64,000 nucleotides of DNA from Oxyruncus cristatus. Its lineage: Eukaryota; Chordata; Aves; Passeriformes; Cotingidae. The stretch is from positions 201,795 through 265,794 of the forward strand of contig VXAY01002202.1 of NCBI GenBank assembly GCA_013399855.1, read 5' to 3'. The notes beneath the pieces were generated by a model, which did not search any database, was not told the origin of the DNA, and worked only from the letters and a program-made list of their open reading frames with translations. The translations under genes were made by a program, and so were the position numbers. This document shows, piece after piece, positions 37,547-49,957 of this stretch (the first letter of the stretch is position 1; the number at the start of each line of letters is the position of its first letter).

Positions 37547-38368
37547 TGTTGTGGTTGAGCCCCAGTGATTTCACCGCAGAATGGGGACAGATGTGGGAAC
37601 AGAGCAAGGCATGTAGCCTTCATCTGAGGAGTTCATCTGTCTGTACCTCAAACCCCTTTTTGTTAAAGCATGGTCATATGTCCCTGGCTCAATTTTATTG
37701 TGAAAATTTTTTATTAGGGAAAAATATATAAGACAGTAGATAAAGTATATCATGCAGTATAAGAAAAGTAAAAACCCCAGAACTGCAATTGCTAAGTCGG
37801 GAATTGTTAGCAGGTGGATTCACAAGGTAAATACTGGCATGAGAAGATGCAAATCTCTAAGAAGAAAAACAGTGAATCAAAAAAGAGCAAGACAGCAACA
37901 CAAAAGATCAAGCGCTACATGGAAAATCAACTCTTCCTATCCTGACTGACAGCTGACAGCCCAGCTCAACCTCATCACTTGTCTCATTGGGTAAACTGAG
38001 CTTATTAATTCCTCCCCCACCGGCATTCTGAAGTCCCAGCAGGCTTTAACCAAAAATGCCTATGTACTTTTGACTTATCTAGATGTTGCTTGCAGTGTCT
38101 CTTTGCAAATGTCAGAAGACCCATAACCAAAATGACCTGTAAGGGTGGGCCACAAAGAGCTAAGAGTTCCCTGAGTGTGTGTTCCCTAGGGAAAGAGTGA
38201 GTAAGGGAGAAGGATGTGGGCAAATTTATTACCCGCTTTGAAGCCTGGCCTGGGAAACTGATATAAATAAAACTACAGAAGCTGACTTTAAAAATTCCTG
38301 CTGCTCCGTATTTTTGGTTTTCATGCAGGTTCCCCTTCTGTTTTGACGGGACTACTTTAAACATGTCA
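37547..38368. mobile_element. Weak LTR candidate
   Basis: The 5' side reads TGTTGTGGTTGAGCCCCAG, similar to the terminal motif of the other LTRs here. The 3' side reads 'actactttaaacatgtca', which is weakly similar to the inverse of that motif. A 'gatataaataaaactac' stretch (~38259-38275) could be a TATA/polyA segment of a plus-strand LTR, followed by a ~90-bp U5-like tail. There is no target-site duplication (aagcc and tggta) and orientation is not settled. This could be coincidence. Confidence 0.32.
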
Positions 38369-41300
38369 TGGTACCTCACTGGTTCAATTTTTATGTAAGT
38401 CTTTTTGTTATCTTTTCTTCCAGGCCTTTTTCATTTTTGTTCCTTTGTTCACAAATAGCCCTTTACTCTCTCTGAACATAGTAAGTATTCAATGCTTTCC
38501 TTCTCACTCCCCATCCCTTTTGTCATGTAATCAAATATTCTTTGTGTGTCTTTGTTCATGGCAGGGTTTCACAAAATGATTCAAAATTGATGATAGTTTT
38601 TAGGAGTCTTGAGTGAACTTTACATTTAGTTTCCTTTGTCTATGTGGTGTCTTGCACAACTATTATCACTTTTATAAATTTCATCAGAAATACACTTGGT
38701 ATAATATAAAATTTTCTCCATTAAGAATAATGCATGTTTGTATCATCCAGATTCTTTCTGGTTGAACATTTCACACATTTAATTTTTAATTAGTCTCCAT
38801 CCTTTTTTTTCAAGCAAAAATATTCATTTCATTAGTTTTTTTGATTTACTGTACAGTTAACCCTAACAGAACAGTTATATTTTTAGTTCAGTGGTTGTCA
38901 TGCAATACTAATGTATAATCAGAAAGCCATGTGCTTTTAAAATGTCACAGTTTATAAAAACTATAGGCACAGCCAGTGAGTCACATCCAGCAGTAATTTT
39001 TATTCCTTTTTCCTGATCCCTGATCAAATGAAATTATAATGTGCCACATGTAGAGACTTGCATTTATTTTCTGTAGACATTTGAAAACTATTACATTATC
39101 GTGTATCTCTGTCAAATTGCAGTTATAATCTATTTCCTCAGATTTTATCACCTCAGATACCTTATACCTGATGGATTTGTTCTCTCTATAAGGCCGTTAA
39201 CACCTATAAACTTGGATTTTATTATTTATTTTGAAATTTGAATGTGAACTTCCAACTACACTATTCTAATAGCATAAGAAAAACCTACAGAGAATATTAC
39301 TAGTGATCCTGCTGCATGTCAATTGATAAAATTCAGGTTTTCTGAAGTAGAGCTTCAGATTAAGTGTGCTTTAATAGCAAAACTAAAAGCTAAGTTGTAA
39401 GCGCACGCATTTCATTTGAGCCTTTTATGTGTCAAGCACTATTAAGAGCATGCTCAATCCAGATAATTTGAAATAACTGATATCTCCTGCTTAGCAGGAG
39501 AGTTTTTTAATGTTAAATAAAATAAAAAAACCCCAAACTATAAGAACAAAGTCTAGGAGTTACCTTCATTACAAATTCTCATTTGTTTATAATCTTTCTA
39601 GGCATAGCTGTTAGAAAGAACACAACATCATTTTTCATGGTATGAGAAAGTACCTTTTTTAAAGGGTTATACACAGCCTCATGGCATTGGTTTTCCATTT
39701 TTCTAGTATGGATGTGTTTGGAGAGTTTAATGAGAATGTATCAGGTTGGGGACCATAGCCCAGCTGATGTAGAACCCAAAATCGTCTGGGTCCTGGGGGT
39801 CCTTTGTGAAGAGATAGGCTTCCTCTGCAGGGTAGAAGTGCTTTGGTAATTTATTTTTTTTTTTAGTATGTTCACTTTAAGTTCTGCTTCAAAGTTATGA
39901 CCAGTCCCTAAATACAAATGATGGCATGCTTCATATAACTATGCTTATTTAAGTAAATTTTATTTTCATTGCTCATGTCTGTAAATCCATTATTAGATAC
40001 AAGTTTTGGTAGTTTCCCTCCCTCCCCTCCCGCCCCAAAATGCTTTAATAGTTGGATTGTCAAATTACAGAGAGATGCTACTGCACTTGAAATCTAGCAC
40101 TTAAAAATTTGGAATTTGCACAAGTTGGCATTTTAGAAAAATGTAACAATTTTATTATAGATTAAGTATTGACAGAAGTGAAATATAAATGAGGCCTAAT
40201 TATGGATGAAACAATCTTTCTGAAAACAAACATAAATTGTTAATTTCATTAGGCAGTTTTTATAAAAGTTCAGAAGAACAAAAGGAACAATTTACTTAAT
40301 TTTTTTTTTTCAGGTGAAGAGTAGTGAGCAGAGCAATTCAGAGGAAAACAGGATGGGACAAAGTATGACACCAGACACAATTTTTTTTCAGATTATAAAT
40401 AACTCTACAAAGAAAATATGCAAGGCCATAACTAGTCAAACCTGCAAATTGTGTTCTTAATGACGCACCTGAGGACTGACTACACTGTTTTTCTATTTTG
40501 GAACAACATCTTACTTTCCATGTCTATGTTGGTACTTGCCTGTCCATGGTTTGCTTTGCTTTGTTTTGTAGAACAAATAAAAGGCAACAAAGTTGCTTAC
40601 GTCTGAATAGAACTATCTGAAAGATATGCTTCACTAGTGCACCATAAGGCAACTGGCCTAAATAGCTGAAAAAAAACCCCAATTATCACTAACATATTTC
40701 AGGTCACAGTAATGAAGCGTGTTCTTTCTTATCTCCTCTATGGTTCTTCTTCTCATCCCCCTGATGGGAATTACCACCAGCAGGAAAAAAATCACAGGTG
40801 TCTTGAAGGTCTTCATCGCCTTTTGGATACATTTGCTAAGGCAAATATCATAGCCCTCCCAAAGATTTTTTTCAGCCGCCTGATAATGGTATTTGTTTCT
40901 ACTTTCCCTATGGCTGCCTAAGTAAAACTGAACTTAATGATGGCTGATTCATTTCTTCTCCTTCCTTTTCTTTATTTTTTTTTTTTTCTGGTAAGAGAGA
41001 ACATATTTTGAGGAGTTTAAAAATTTTGTTCTGTAAGTATTGAAAATAGCATCCCCTATGAAAAAAAAAAAAATCCAAAACACAAATCAAGCATAGAAAC
41101 CCAAATGTTTTTACCAATCTTATCTTTCAGAGTTTGCCTTTTCAATGTTTACAGCTAATATGGAAAATTCTTCCTGTTGGATAATACTGATTTAATGGGT
41201 TATGCACTTCAGTAAGTGTTAACATACAAAGCAATTTGAACCCTGAAGAGCGTTCAAATGAGTTAATAATGACCTGTCAGGGTGTTCAGGAGCTGTCTTT

Positions 41301-44300
41301 AACCATATATATCATATTCCTCCAGCCAGTCTGTTTCTGTTGTATGATTTGATTAATCTGCCTACAATCTCTTTTACAGCCCAGTAAATATTGTTTTTTT
41401 TAGAAATAGCAAGTAATTTGCAGATAAAGGTAGATAGCAATATGTCTATTGGATGCAAGTAAGAAGCAAAATGGTGATTTTGATCTTACCTGTGATCTTA
41501 AGGAAAACTAGTGACTGTATTGATTACAAACAGTAAAACCTTATTTATCAGTTAAGACAATAACTCCCTCAAAAATCCAGTAATCAAACAGAATAAGAAA
41601 TTAGGTAAATGAGAAACCAAACCAAACAACACAAAAGGCCAATTAACCAACCTACTCCTTTTAGGAAATGATGGGCAAGTCATGAGGTATATGTTAGGCT
41701 GTGAATCCTAAGTATATGTATTTTTTACTCATACAACCATTTTTTGATCTTCCAAAAGCATCATTTAAGTCCTCCTCACTCAACAAGTGATGATTGACCC
41801 TTTTAATACAGAAGTGTTTCATATTTTACTAAGCAGAAACAAAGAAATGACAGCATTATACAAAACTTTTAGAAAGTTTGGCTGTCTTTCCAATATTATT
41901 CATTAGTCTCAAAGGCATGATTTTATGCTTCAAAGTAGGAAGCATCCATGGTAAAAATTCATATATTTCAAATTCATAGGTTTTATTGGTGTGATGAGCA
42001 GTACAGATGTTACTAAAGTGTAAAAAAGAGGGAGGTCCTCTAGGTATCTGTCAGAATTTGTAAAATCCCAGTAGAGCAGGACACAGTATTTGCATGTACT
42101 GACATTGTCTTGTTCAGTGTGATGGTTAAGCAATTCATGGTCCCTCTTAAGATATATTTTGATTGCTAGATACAACTTAAAACACCCATAACTGCAGCCA
42201 CGTGCAGTATAGGAAAAAAACATTCCCATCCTACGTGACTTTGCAAAATTCTGAAGTTTTTCTATTGCACAGATGAACAAAGCCACAGATTTTAAAAGTG
42301 AGATTTTTTAATTATTATTTTGGTTTTGGTTTTGTTGGTTTATATTTCAATTTTCTAAAACCACAAAAAGGTCGAGAGTACACATCACTTCGAAACTGCT
42401 AGCTGATGGTTGATTCTTCTGTTCAATTAAAATACTGCAGAGCCATAGAAAAATAAGTATTATGAATGCTTTGATGCAAGCCTTGAATATCTGGCAAAAT
42501 TGTGGAGAAAAAGTGGGGACAACAAAAGCTAAGTGAGTCATCTTCGTTATTTTTATGACTTCTATGAGCATACTGGCTGTTGACCTGCTCAATCAAATAT
42601 TTTCCTTCACATCTTGCTGTGGAAATTATAATGGTTTACACTTGTTATTAGGGTTTGACTATGGTGTTCTTGCATTGAATTGAAAATCTGTCCTGACCCC
42701 GAGCAATTTGTAGGAATCTTGGACAAGCAGGTTTAGAAGATCTCAATTTCAGTACTTATAGAGAATAACAAAAATTAGTTTCCCTCCAAAGTGAAAAATA
42801 TCCCATCTGTAATCTCCAGAGTATTTGTTTGCTGTGGGCCGTTTTCTTATTGCAAAACTCATTTCCACAGGTTTTGCAGAGAACAAGATGAGATAAAAGA
42901 GAGACATTTTGAAAAACATTGTGAAAATTTATATCTATGAAACACGGCTGAAGAAGTTCCTAAAATCTGGGGGAGATTCAGCAAGAGCACACATATTCTT
43001 CTACTTTTTTTTTTTATTTTCTATTTCCTTAAAAATGTGGTTCAGAATGGATGTTCTTTTGTTTTCTTTACCTCAACTAGTTTCATAACCTTATATAATG
43101 CAGAACTTTTTGCTATTGCAGTTGAGCTACAATGACTCATTCCTCCTCTGTTTGGAACACAGGATCTGATATCAAATTGATCTTTTTTGAAAACAATAAC
43201 TTAGAAAATTTAAAAATACATAATACTTCTGCAAGGAAATTAATATTAAAATACTCCAATATGTCATTACAGAGAGACAAGTTCATTTTCTAAGACACAT
43301 AAAAGTCAGGTTTAGTAATGACTCTCTAAGGAGCTCAGTGCAATAATGGTGTTAAAGGTTGCAGGACTTGAATGGTACCACCTTTATAAAGGTAATATTC
43401 TAATGGAATACAAATACTAAGTGCTATCTCTAATAAGATTCTTCATAGTCTTTATAGATGGCTAATGTCTCCAAGTAAAAAAAGAATTTAATGAAAAAAC
43501 ACAGATGAATGTCCCATGTGTTTCTAAATGGAGACATATATACAAATCTGTAAATATATACACTTAAATCTGAAAATTGTTGAAGAAAAATTGACAAATT
43601 TTTATTTTAATATATTGCCTACTACAATAATACTATATAACCAGATGCCTTAAATGCCAAACTGAATTTCTAGGAATACAGAATTCACATTTCATTAACA
43701 CCTGATCTGGACTGCTTTGACAATTCATTTTAATGTGTCCTTAATTTCAGTCTTAAAGAAATATTTCTTGTTCTCTTACTAGAAAAGATTGTGTGTATCT
43801 GTAGAAGAAGACATTGTTATACATTACTATACATTATTATACATTACTATACATTACCTTTCTCTCATTTGATCCAAGTGTGAGTAGATATTTGAGGTTT
43901 GTGATTTAATCCAGCTAATTGAAATATCTCTAAGTGCAACTTTCATACTCTTTTGTAGTCTTTTTATTTGTTTGGGCTTTTTTTGTTGTGGGGTTTTCTT
44001 TGCTTTTTTTCTTTGTTCTTTTCTTTGTTCTTTTCTTTTTTTAACCTTTTTTAGGGATAGAAAAGGACCAAGAATAACCATAAACTAAGTCCAGCAGCTG
44101 GTAGAAAAAAGCTCATAGCAACACTGAGACTCTAAGTAGGTGGGTGTTCACCAATGGATCATTACTTAGTGTTATTTTACATTGATTCTGTTCCATATAC
44201 TGGAAACATACATAAAAGTATGAAAACATTGGTTATCCGGAATTCTCTCTTTTAAGTGTTAGTATAAGATTCAAATGCATTCTTCTAGAGCTTCATCATG

Positions 44301-45100
44301 AGTTACATGGAATAGCATTTGGGAAAATAGGTGTCTCTGTATAAATAGTATAAACAGTAACGTTCAGAGTGATAATCTAGGGAAACATACTTTTCATCAG
44401 GTGCTTCTAATATTTTGAGAGTATTAAATTGATGAAGTGTTATAACAGGACCAATAGTATTTATGCAATTATAATATATATTATACATGTTATGCATATA
44501 ATAGACAGAAAGAGAACATACTTTAAGTCATGATGTTCATTACCAACAATCCTGGCACATGTTTAAAAGAAGCTCAAGAGAAGAATATTGATTCCCAAAC
44601 ACCAAGTGTGGTGAGGCCCCATTCAGGCACTGCCTTAAGGTGCATCTGTGTTCTCCTTTACTAAGCTTAATTGAGGTGAGAATGTTTTCTAATCAAAACG
44701 TCCTCAGGGTTTTATTAGAGAATAAGTTAGGATAACTAGCAAAAGGATAAAAAAGAGAAAAGGGCTTGTAAAGGTATTTTCATTTCCTTACTTTAGATGG
44801 CAAAGTTAGCTGTAATCCACTCATTTTTCACAAAATTTTCTCAATTTCATCCACCACCAAAAAAAATGTTTTTATTTACGTGTCCTGTCTTTGTTTTTTT
44901 TCTTGCACTTCTCAGTAGTCCCTTGAAAATCTCCTTCCTGTATTCTCTCTTCAGCTTCACTCTTCTGCCACATCACCTGAACTTCTCTCCCCATTACACA
45001 TGCAAGTTCAGCTCCTGCCCTGGAATTGCTGCTTTCACTCACAGGTCTCCAGCTTGCTGCCATGCCACTTTTGAGAGAATGCATCATTGAGGCTATGGAC
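38369..45100. other. AT-rich gene-poor stretch
   Basis: There are 6.7 kb without a confident feature apart from short repeats: an 8-bp hairpin at 39483-39501, a C/T-rich run near 40014-40035, T-runs near 40975 and 43005, a decamer array at 43818-43857 and a T-rich TTTGTTC tract at ~43978-44045. The minus-strand ORF at 41930-42286 (118 codons) shows no domain. Confidence 0.5.
43818..43857. repeat. Four tandem copies of a 10-bp unit (TATACATTAC)
   Basis: Four units are present; the second differs only in its last base (TATACATTAT). Confidence 0.95.
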
Positions 45101-45104
45101 AACT

Positions 45105-45530
45105 AAAATCAGGCATGTAGAGATGACTTTAGGAAACCCCAGACTCACTAAAGATGACACTCCTGGGGATATCAAGGGCAAAAAGAGGAGCTTCTGGTGC
45201 TACATCAGTAGTAAAAGGCTGAAAAAGGAAAATGTGGGCTCTTGGCTGAATGAGGTGGAGGACTTCATAATTTCATGACTTCATGACGAGTATTCATTCC
45301 ATTGTTTGCCTCAGTCTTCTTCATCAACAATATCTCCTAGAACTCTCTTCTTACAGAGTAAGTTACAGAAGGATGAGAACTAAAAGCAGCATATAAGGGT
45401 TGAGTCTGGTATTACTTGGGTGAAATCGACCCACGTGAGTCCATGAGACACAACAGTCTGACTCTAAGGGTGCTGAGAGAACTTGATGGTGTCCTTGGTA
45501 AAGCAAAGAAGGTAAAGATGAATAAGACTG
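45105..45530 (+). pseudogene. CR1 ORF2 fragment between endonuclease and reverse transcriptase
   Basis: The translation of 45087-45278 includes DIKGKKRSFWCYISSKRLKKENVG followed by WLNEVEDF. A shifted frame then reads PLFASVFF near 45297-45320. A further frame (45416-45607) reads TLRVLRELDGVLGKAKK, the segment that in CR1 ORF2 leads into the reverse transcriptase ('...HPRVLREL'). These blocks come in the order found in CR1 ORF2. The intervening sequence is shifted and decayed, and no catalytic reverse transcriptase motif follows. Boundaries are approximate. Confidence 0.7.
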
Positions 45531-45739
45531 TTAAAAGAGACCTTAATCTACATGGATGTAAAGATTGTTTTCTTTTCTTTCCACTACGCTCTTATCCAGA
45601 AGCATAGGGCAGTTTCCGTATTGTTAGTGGAGTGCAGAAGAAACCTTCAGACTGAGATTCAGAACTCCTTTAAAGACAAAAGTGATGTCAAAATATTGAA
45701 TTTTGAACAACCCTATTTGTTTTGTTGCCTAAAAATCAG

Positions 45740-46080
45740 TAGCTAAAAAACTCACCAGGATATTTTAGTAGAGATAAGATATAGAGCAGGTCTTTAATGA
45801 AGGCCGTCTGACACAAGGATTACCAAAAAGGTGTGAACCCATGTCCAGGGGTTTCACAATTTATGGTCTGATCCATAAGTCTATGGATCAGACTATCCAT
45901 TCCTAGGTCTGTCCCTCGGCACACCTCTCTGGAAATTGAGTCGGAGGTCCCAAGACCCCTTTCTGCCTCAACTTCCTCTTCTTCACAGCACGTATTGTCT
46001 TTGGAGCTTCTCCAAGGTTCCAGGCTTGAAGGTTACTTTGACTATGATGGTACCTTGTTCAGGCCTGGGGTGTGTAAGTT
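45740..46080 (-). mobile_element. LTR-like block, probably ERV, minus strand
   Basis: The block is richer in G, C and CpG than its flanks. On the minus strand it has 'aacccctggacatgggttcac', then 'gtgtcagacggccttc', an ATTAAA polyA-like signal (plus 'tttaat' at 45793-45798) and 'gacctgctctatatc', a plausible R-U5 end. A perfect 12-bp inverted repeat sits at 45866-45893. I recognise the style of a retroviral LTR but cannot fix either terminus or a target-site duplication. Confidence 0.4.
45866..45893. repeat. Perfect 12-bp inverted repeat, 4-nt loop
   Basis: GTCTGATCCATA (45866-45877) pairs exactly with TATGGATCAGAC (45882-45893) across AGTC. It is the longest perfect short-loop hairpin I found in the window, and it lies inside the LTR-like block. 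Confidence 0.95.
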
Positions 46081-47798
46081 CTTAAACAGAATGTGTTTAC
46101 TATAGTCCTGCCTTAAAAGGAGCCTAAAAAAGCCTAAAGATTTAGAAAGTTTGAAATGAAATGGGGGAATAGGGTTTGATAATTGTTAACTACTATTCTG
46201 AAGTGTGAGAAACTACACAGCTACATTAAAACCTACAGAAAGCTAAAAGTCCTAAAAATTCTAAGGCATCAGTTTTCACAGAAGACTAAAATGAAATAGA
46301 GTATTTGTTTGTTGTTATTATCTTTCTATTCACCTTAGGTGCATTTACTGGTAAAGGGAATTACAAAGACAGAAAGCTAACACTGGTCTCAGGAGAGAGA
46401 TGCAGTGTGGGTGTAGTGTAATAAAACATGAAGCTAATTAGGCACTCCTAGAAGCCTGAGGAACTGGGAACCCAAAGAAAACAACATCCTAGTACAGCTC
46501 CTCTCCCTTTATTGCTGAGAATTGCCTCCCAAAATTAGCTCAGGTACCTCTTTGCAGAGCACATCATTAGCCTTTCATTCCTGATTCGTCTAGATGGCAT
46601 ACATGTAAGCTGCCAATGCATTCACACAGTAAATATAAATACAATTTGCAAACATTTTATCAATATGTTTGCACTTCTATTCCTAATTCTCTACAAACAC
46701 TGATTAGTAATAACTTATGTTATTGATTCCATCAGTGCATGTTACAGGAAAATTAGAGTCTGTTATTGGTCAATGTGGCAATTACTTGAAAGGCATTACA
46801 TGTGTTGCTCATTGCAGAAGGAAAACTTATTACCAACAGAGATCCATTAGGGAAGAGATATACAGCAAAAAATGGATAGTCTGTCAAAGAAATCTTAGCA
46901 TATATTTTACAGCCAGAATGGAGGGCATTTATTGCTTACAAAATCAAATCTCTTTTTGAAGAAATCATGATGCCATGGGAGTCTAAGAGGCTTTAGGGGG
47001 AAAAAAGGATATTTAATAAGTGAAATTCAATTGAAACAGAGAGCAATAATATATATTCAGTAAGCATTCCAAAATTAAACTGATAAATGTAACTTCAATC
47101 TTACATTCTCTAGATTTAATTAAAAGTTAAATCTGAACTTTAGAGTATGAATGAGTGAAAGAACCACGAAAATTGACTTTGAGAATATGATAAATGTGTG
47201 CTGTACATATACCTGTTAGTCCTGTAAATCTAATTATGGCAGAAGAGGAGATAGTCTGAATTCTTTGAGAACACATCTTCCATTGATAGAGTGGCACTCT
47301 CCTTCTCTCCTTCCTCTACTTGCTTTCTACTCTGTCACATAGCAGGGAAATAATTTCAAAACTGAAAAATTTATAGCACAGAATGATATTCATAGAACAC
47401 AACATTTCTGAATGAATGTGTGGTTAACCTTTGATATGCAGTCATAAAACAGAAAGCTGATATTATACAGGATTAAGTTTGGAGCTGATTAAACTCAATG
47501 GCAAACATTCTATCGGTCTTGAAGAATCAGGGTTTTGACTGTGCATTCTATTTGGCATTTTAAGGCCAGGATAGAGATTTATAAAGTCAGAAACCTTGGC
47601 TCTGCCTTAACATAAATCCAAAATGCTGGGCGTGTAAGGTATAAACGAGTCCATTTGCAAGTCCTTTGATATATAACCATTTCAGACTCAAAAGGTCATT
47701 GCAGCTTCAAAATGACAACACCGAACCATATATATTGAATGTCTCTTTTTCTATTAAGAAATTCACTAAAGGTAAAATTACAATCCATTCTAAATGGG
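46081..47798. other. AT-rich spacer, nothing recognised
   Basis: Plain AT-rich DNA. The 80-codon ORF at 46717-46959 has no recognisable domain. Confidence 0.5.
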
Positions 47799-49050
47799 TG
47801 TCATGGTTTAGCCCATCCCCCCAGTATTGGGGTAAAAATGGTTAACTCCAGGTGAAATTCTGGCCAAGTAGTCAATCAGAGACTTTTGTGATGTCTCTAC
47901 GAAAGACATATTTAACAAACCAGAAAAGAAGAGTGTTGGGCAGAAGAAATTCCAGCCCAGAGAGAAGCAGAGGAGAACAAGAGATAACAATGGAGCCTCC
48001 AAGGTCAGTGTAGCGGGAGGAGGGAGGAGAGGCCCACAGGAGCCCCCTCTCCCCCTCCAGCAGGGGAAAAGACTTAAAAACTAAAACCTCCTGCCACCTG
48101 TGGAAGATTATTTGGAGTGAAGAAACCTTCATGGTGGGGCCAAGGGTGAATCACCTGGAAGCCGCATGCAACAAGCTGCAGAAGAATTGAAGCCATGGAA
48201 TGGTGGAGAAGCTGCTGAACTCTCCTTGGAGGGGCCGAGCCCCTCACGACCTTAGGACTTTGTCCAAAAGCTGAGCCTAACACTAAGCCCCTATACCAGG
48301 AGCCCAGTGCAATTTCGGACCGGGTGTGATGTCAGGATGACCCCTTTCACTGCAAGGTGGGGGGACGGTGGTGAATTGAAGTAGCCAGCCGTGGCTGAGA
48401 GTCAAGATTGAGTGTCTGACCAAAAGCAGAAAGTCAGAAGAATTCCAGAGAGCGAGAGAAGAGGCTACTTGGAGCAGCAGAGCATAGCACCGGAGAGCGT
48501 TCTTAGTTATGGACTGAGCCAAAAGAAACCCAGAACCCCTGTGACCCAGGGAGGGGTGGTGACTCTTAGGAAACCCCCTGAAACTCCTCGTGGAAGGAAC
48601 CTCCACGGAGCCCTATACTCCGTGGTGACGACATGGTGATACGAGTGTTCCCTCAAAGCCCATGGTAAACCCTCAGTAGCCATAGACAAGCGGCTGGAAG
48701 TGGGAGGCAGACTCCCCTGCATTCCGATGGAGAGAGAGAGATTTTTTGAGCTGCGGCGATTTGGAACTGTTACTTTAAAGAGTTTTTCTTCTCCTTCTTC
48801 CTCTGGACTGTTTTTGAAGAAAAGATGGAGGGGTGGTATTTGTAAATATACGTTTGTTATTATAAGGAAAACTAGTTAGAGTTGTTGTGTATATAAGTAT
48901 TCCCTTAGTTCTTATCGTGTAGCAATAAATTTTAATATTAATCCCCATGTCAAGGAGATCTGTTTTGTCTATGAGAACTCTTCTAACTTATTAGCAAAAT
49001 TTATCGGTTGATAAAAACAATGCAGAAATCACAGGGCTAAACCTTTGTCA
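47799..49050 (+). mobile_element. Long (1.25 kb) LTR-like element with near-matching flanks
   Basis: The element begins TGTCATGGTTTAGCCC and ends GGGCTAAACCTTTGTCA. The termini share a perfect 10-bp inverted motif (GGTTTAGCCC at 47805-47814; its complement at 49034-49043). Flanking 5-mers are ATGGG (47794-47798) and GTGGG (49051-49055), a target-site duplication with one mismatch. A TATA-like TATATAAG (48890-48897) lies 27 bp before the polyA signal AATAAA (48924-48929), leaving ~120 bp of U5-like tail. The long part before the TATA is unusually CpG-rich for this window. It contains GA-rich and C-rich stretches and no retroviral protein homology; ORFs such as 48412-48639 and 50-100 codon minus-strand frames are unremarkable. 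The best reading is a relatively young solo LTR with a long U3. A short non-autonomous LTR element is the alternative. Confidence 0.68.
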
Positions 49051-49955
49051 GTGGGTTACAATCCAAACATTATGTGGCATATACCAACAAGCCAAGGCAA
49101 ATTGTAAATTCTATTCTCTGAAAAGCCAAGGTTAGATAAAACTTACTTTAGTAATCAGGAGCTGGTGTGGAGAAAGACTGTTTAAACTTACATTTTGAAT
49201 CTTCTTGAAATAGAAAGGAACTGTTTGAAAAACTATTTCATGATTCCATTCCAGGCAGTGCAGCCACATATGTCCTCTTAGGTCTTCAGTCTTTCACTAT
49301 CAACACCAGCACCATGTGCTAGCAGCAAACACGTTATCTATTTAACGTTTCAGAGTAGAAAGGTTAAAAAAAAGCAGTTTGCAAATGGCTAACTTCTTCC
49401 CCCCATCAACTGCAACACTCTTCTGGAAGAGATATAGTGGAACAACAACTTGCCTGCTCTTTTTCCCATCCATCAGTTGATGGCCTTTTTGATTTCAAAC
49501 CTTCTCATTTGTTTGTGTGTTCCTGCAAAAACTTAAAAAAGTTACATTTTCTGAATGCAGTTGGGAAGAAGAATAGAAGGTACAGTACATTTATAAGGAA
49601 GAGATTGGGGATCAGCAATCTCAACCCTTTTATCACACTACAGTGACTGATTGAGACCAGACATGACTGCAATAAAGTGCAGTTTGCATATGATTAATGT
49701 GTTTCAGTGTTGGTGTGTGGTTTTAATGCTGGGGCTGTAAAGAAAAGGAGGCCCAATGAAAGATGGCTTCCATCAGCCAGTAATGTCAAACAGCCACCAA
49801 AGAAAGGGAAGAGCTTAACACTGAAAATAAACAGCCATTTATTAGCCACTGCAGTGCATGTGTTGACTTATGGTACAACAAATTCATCCATGTAAAAGAA
49901 AAGCCTCAGTCTTATGCAAAAGAAAACCTCACCTTGTCCAAAAAGTGGGGCTTGG
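49051..49955. other. AT-rich spacer, nothing recognised
   Basis: Host-like AT-rich sequence with ORFs of 60-70 codons and no domain. Confidence 0.5.
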
Positions 49956-49957
49956 GA

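Noticed and set aside
39483..39501. Hairpin TCTCCTGC-TTA-GCAGGAGA followed by a T-run, like a bacterial terminator
   Set aside because: The genome is avian. Intrinsic terminators of this kind are not used by RNA polymerase II, and no gene ends here.
41930..42286. 118-codon minus-strand ORF
   Set aside because: No recognisable domain, no nearby splice or promoter context. Its length is within chance for 64 kb in six frames.
43854..44081. Lysine-rich 75-codon minus-strand ORF
   Set aside because: Encoded by a T-rich simple-sequence tract, low complexity.
48283..48639. Overlapping ORFs on both strands (48283-48606 and 48412-48639)
   Set aside because: They sit inside the U3-like part of the 47799-49050 element and have no similarity to retroviral or host proteins.
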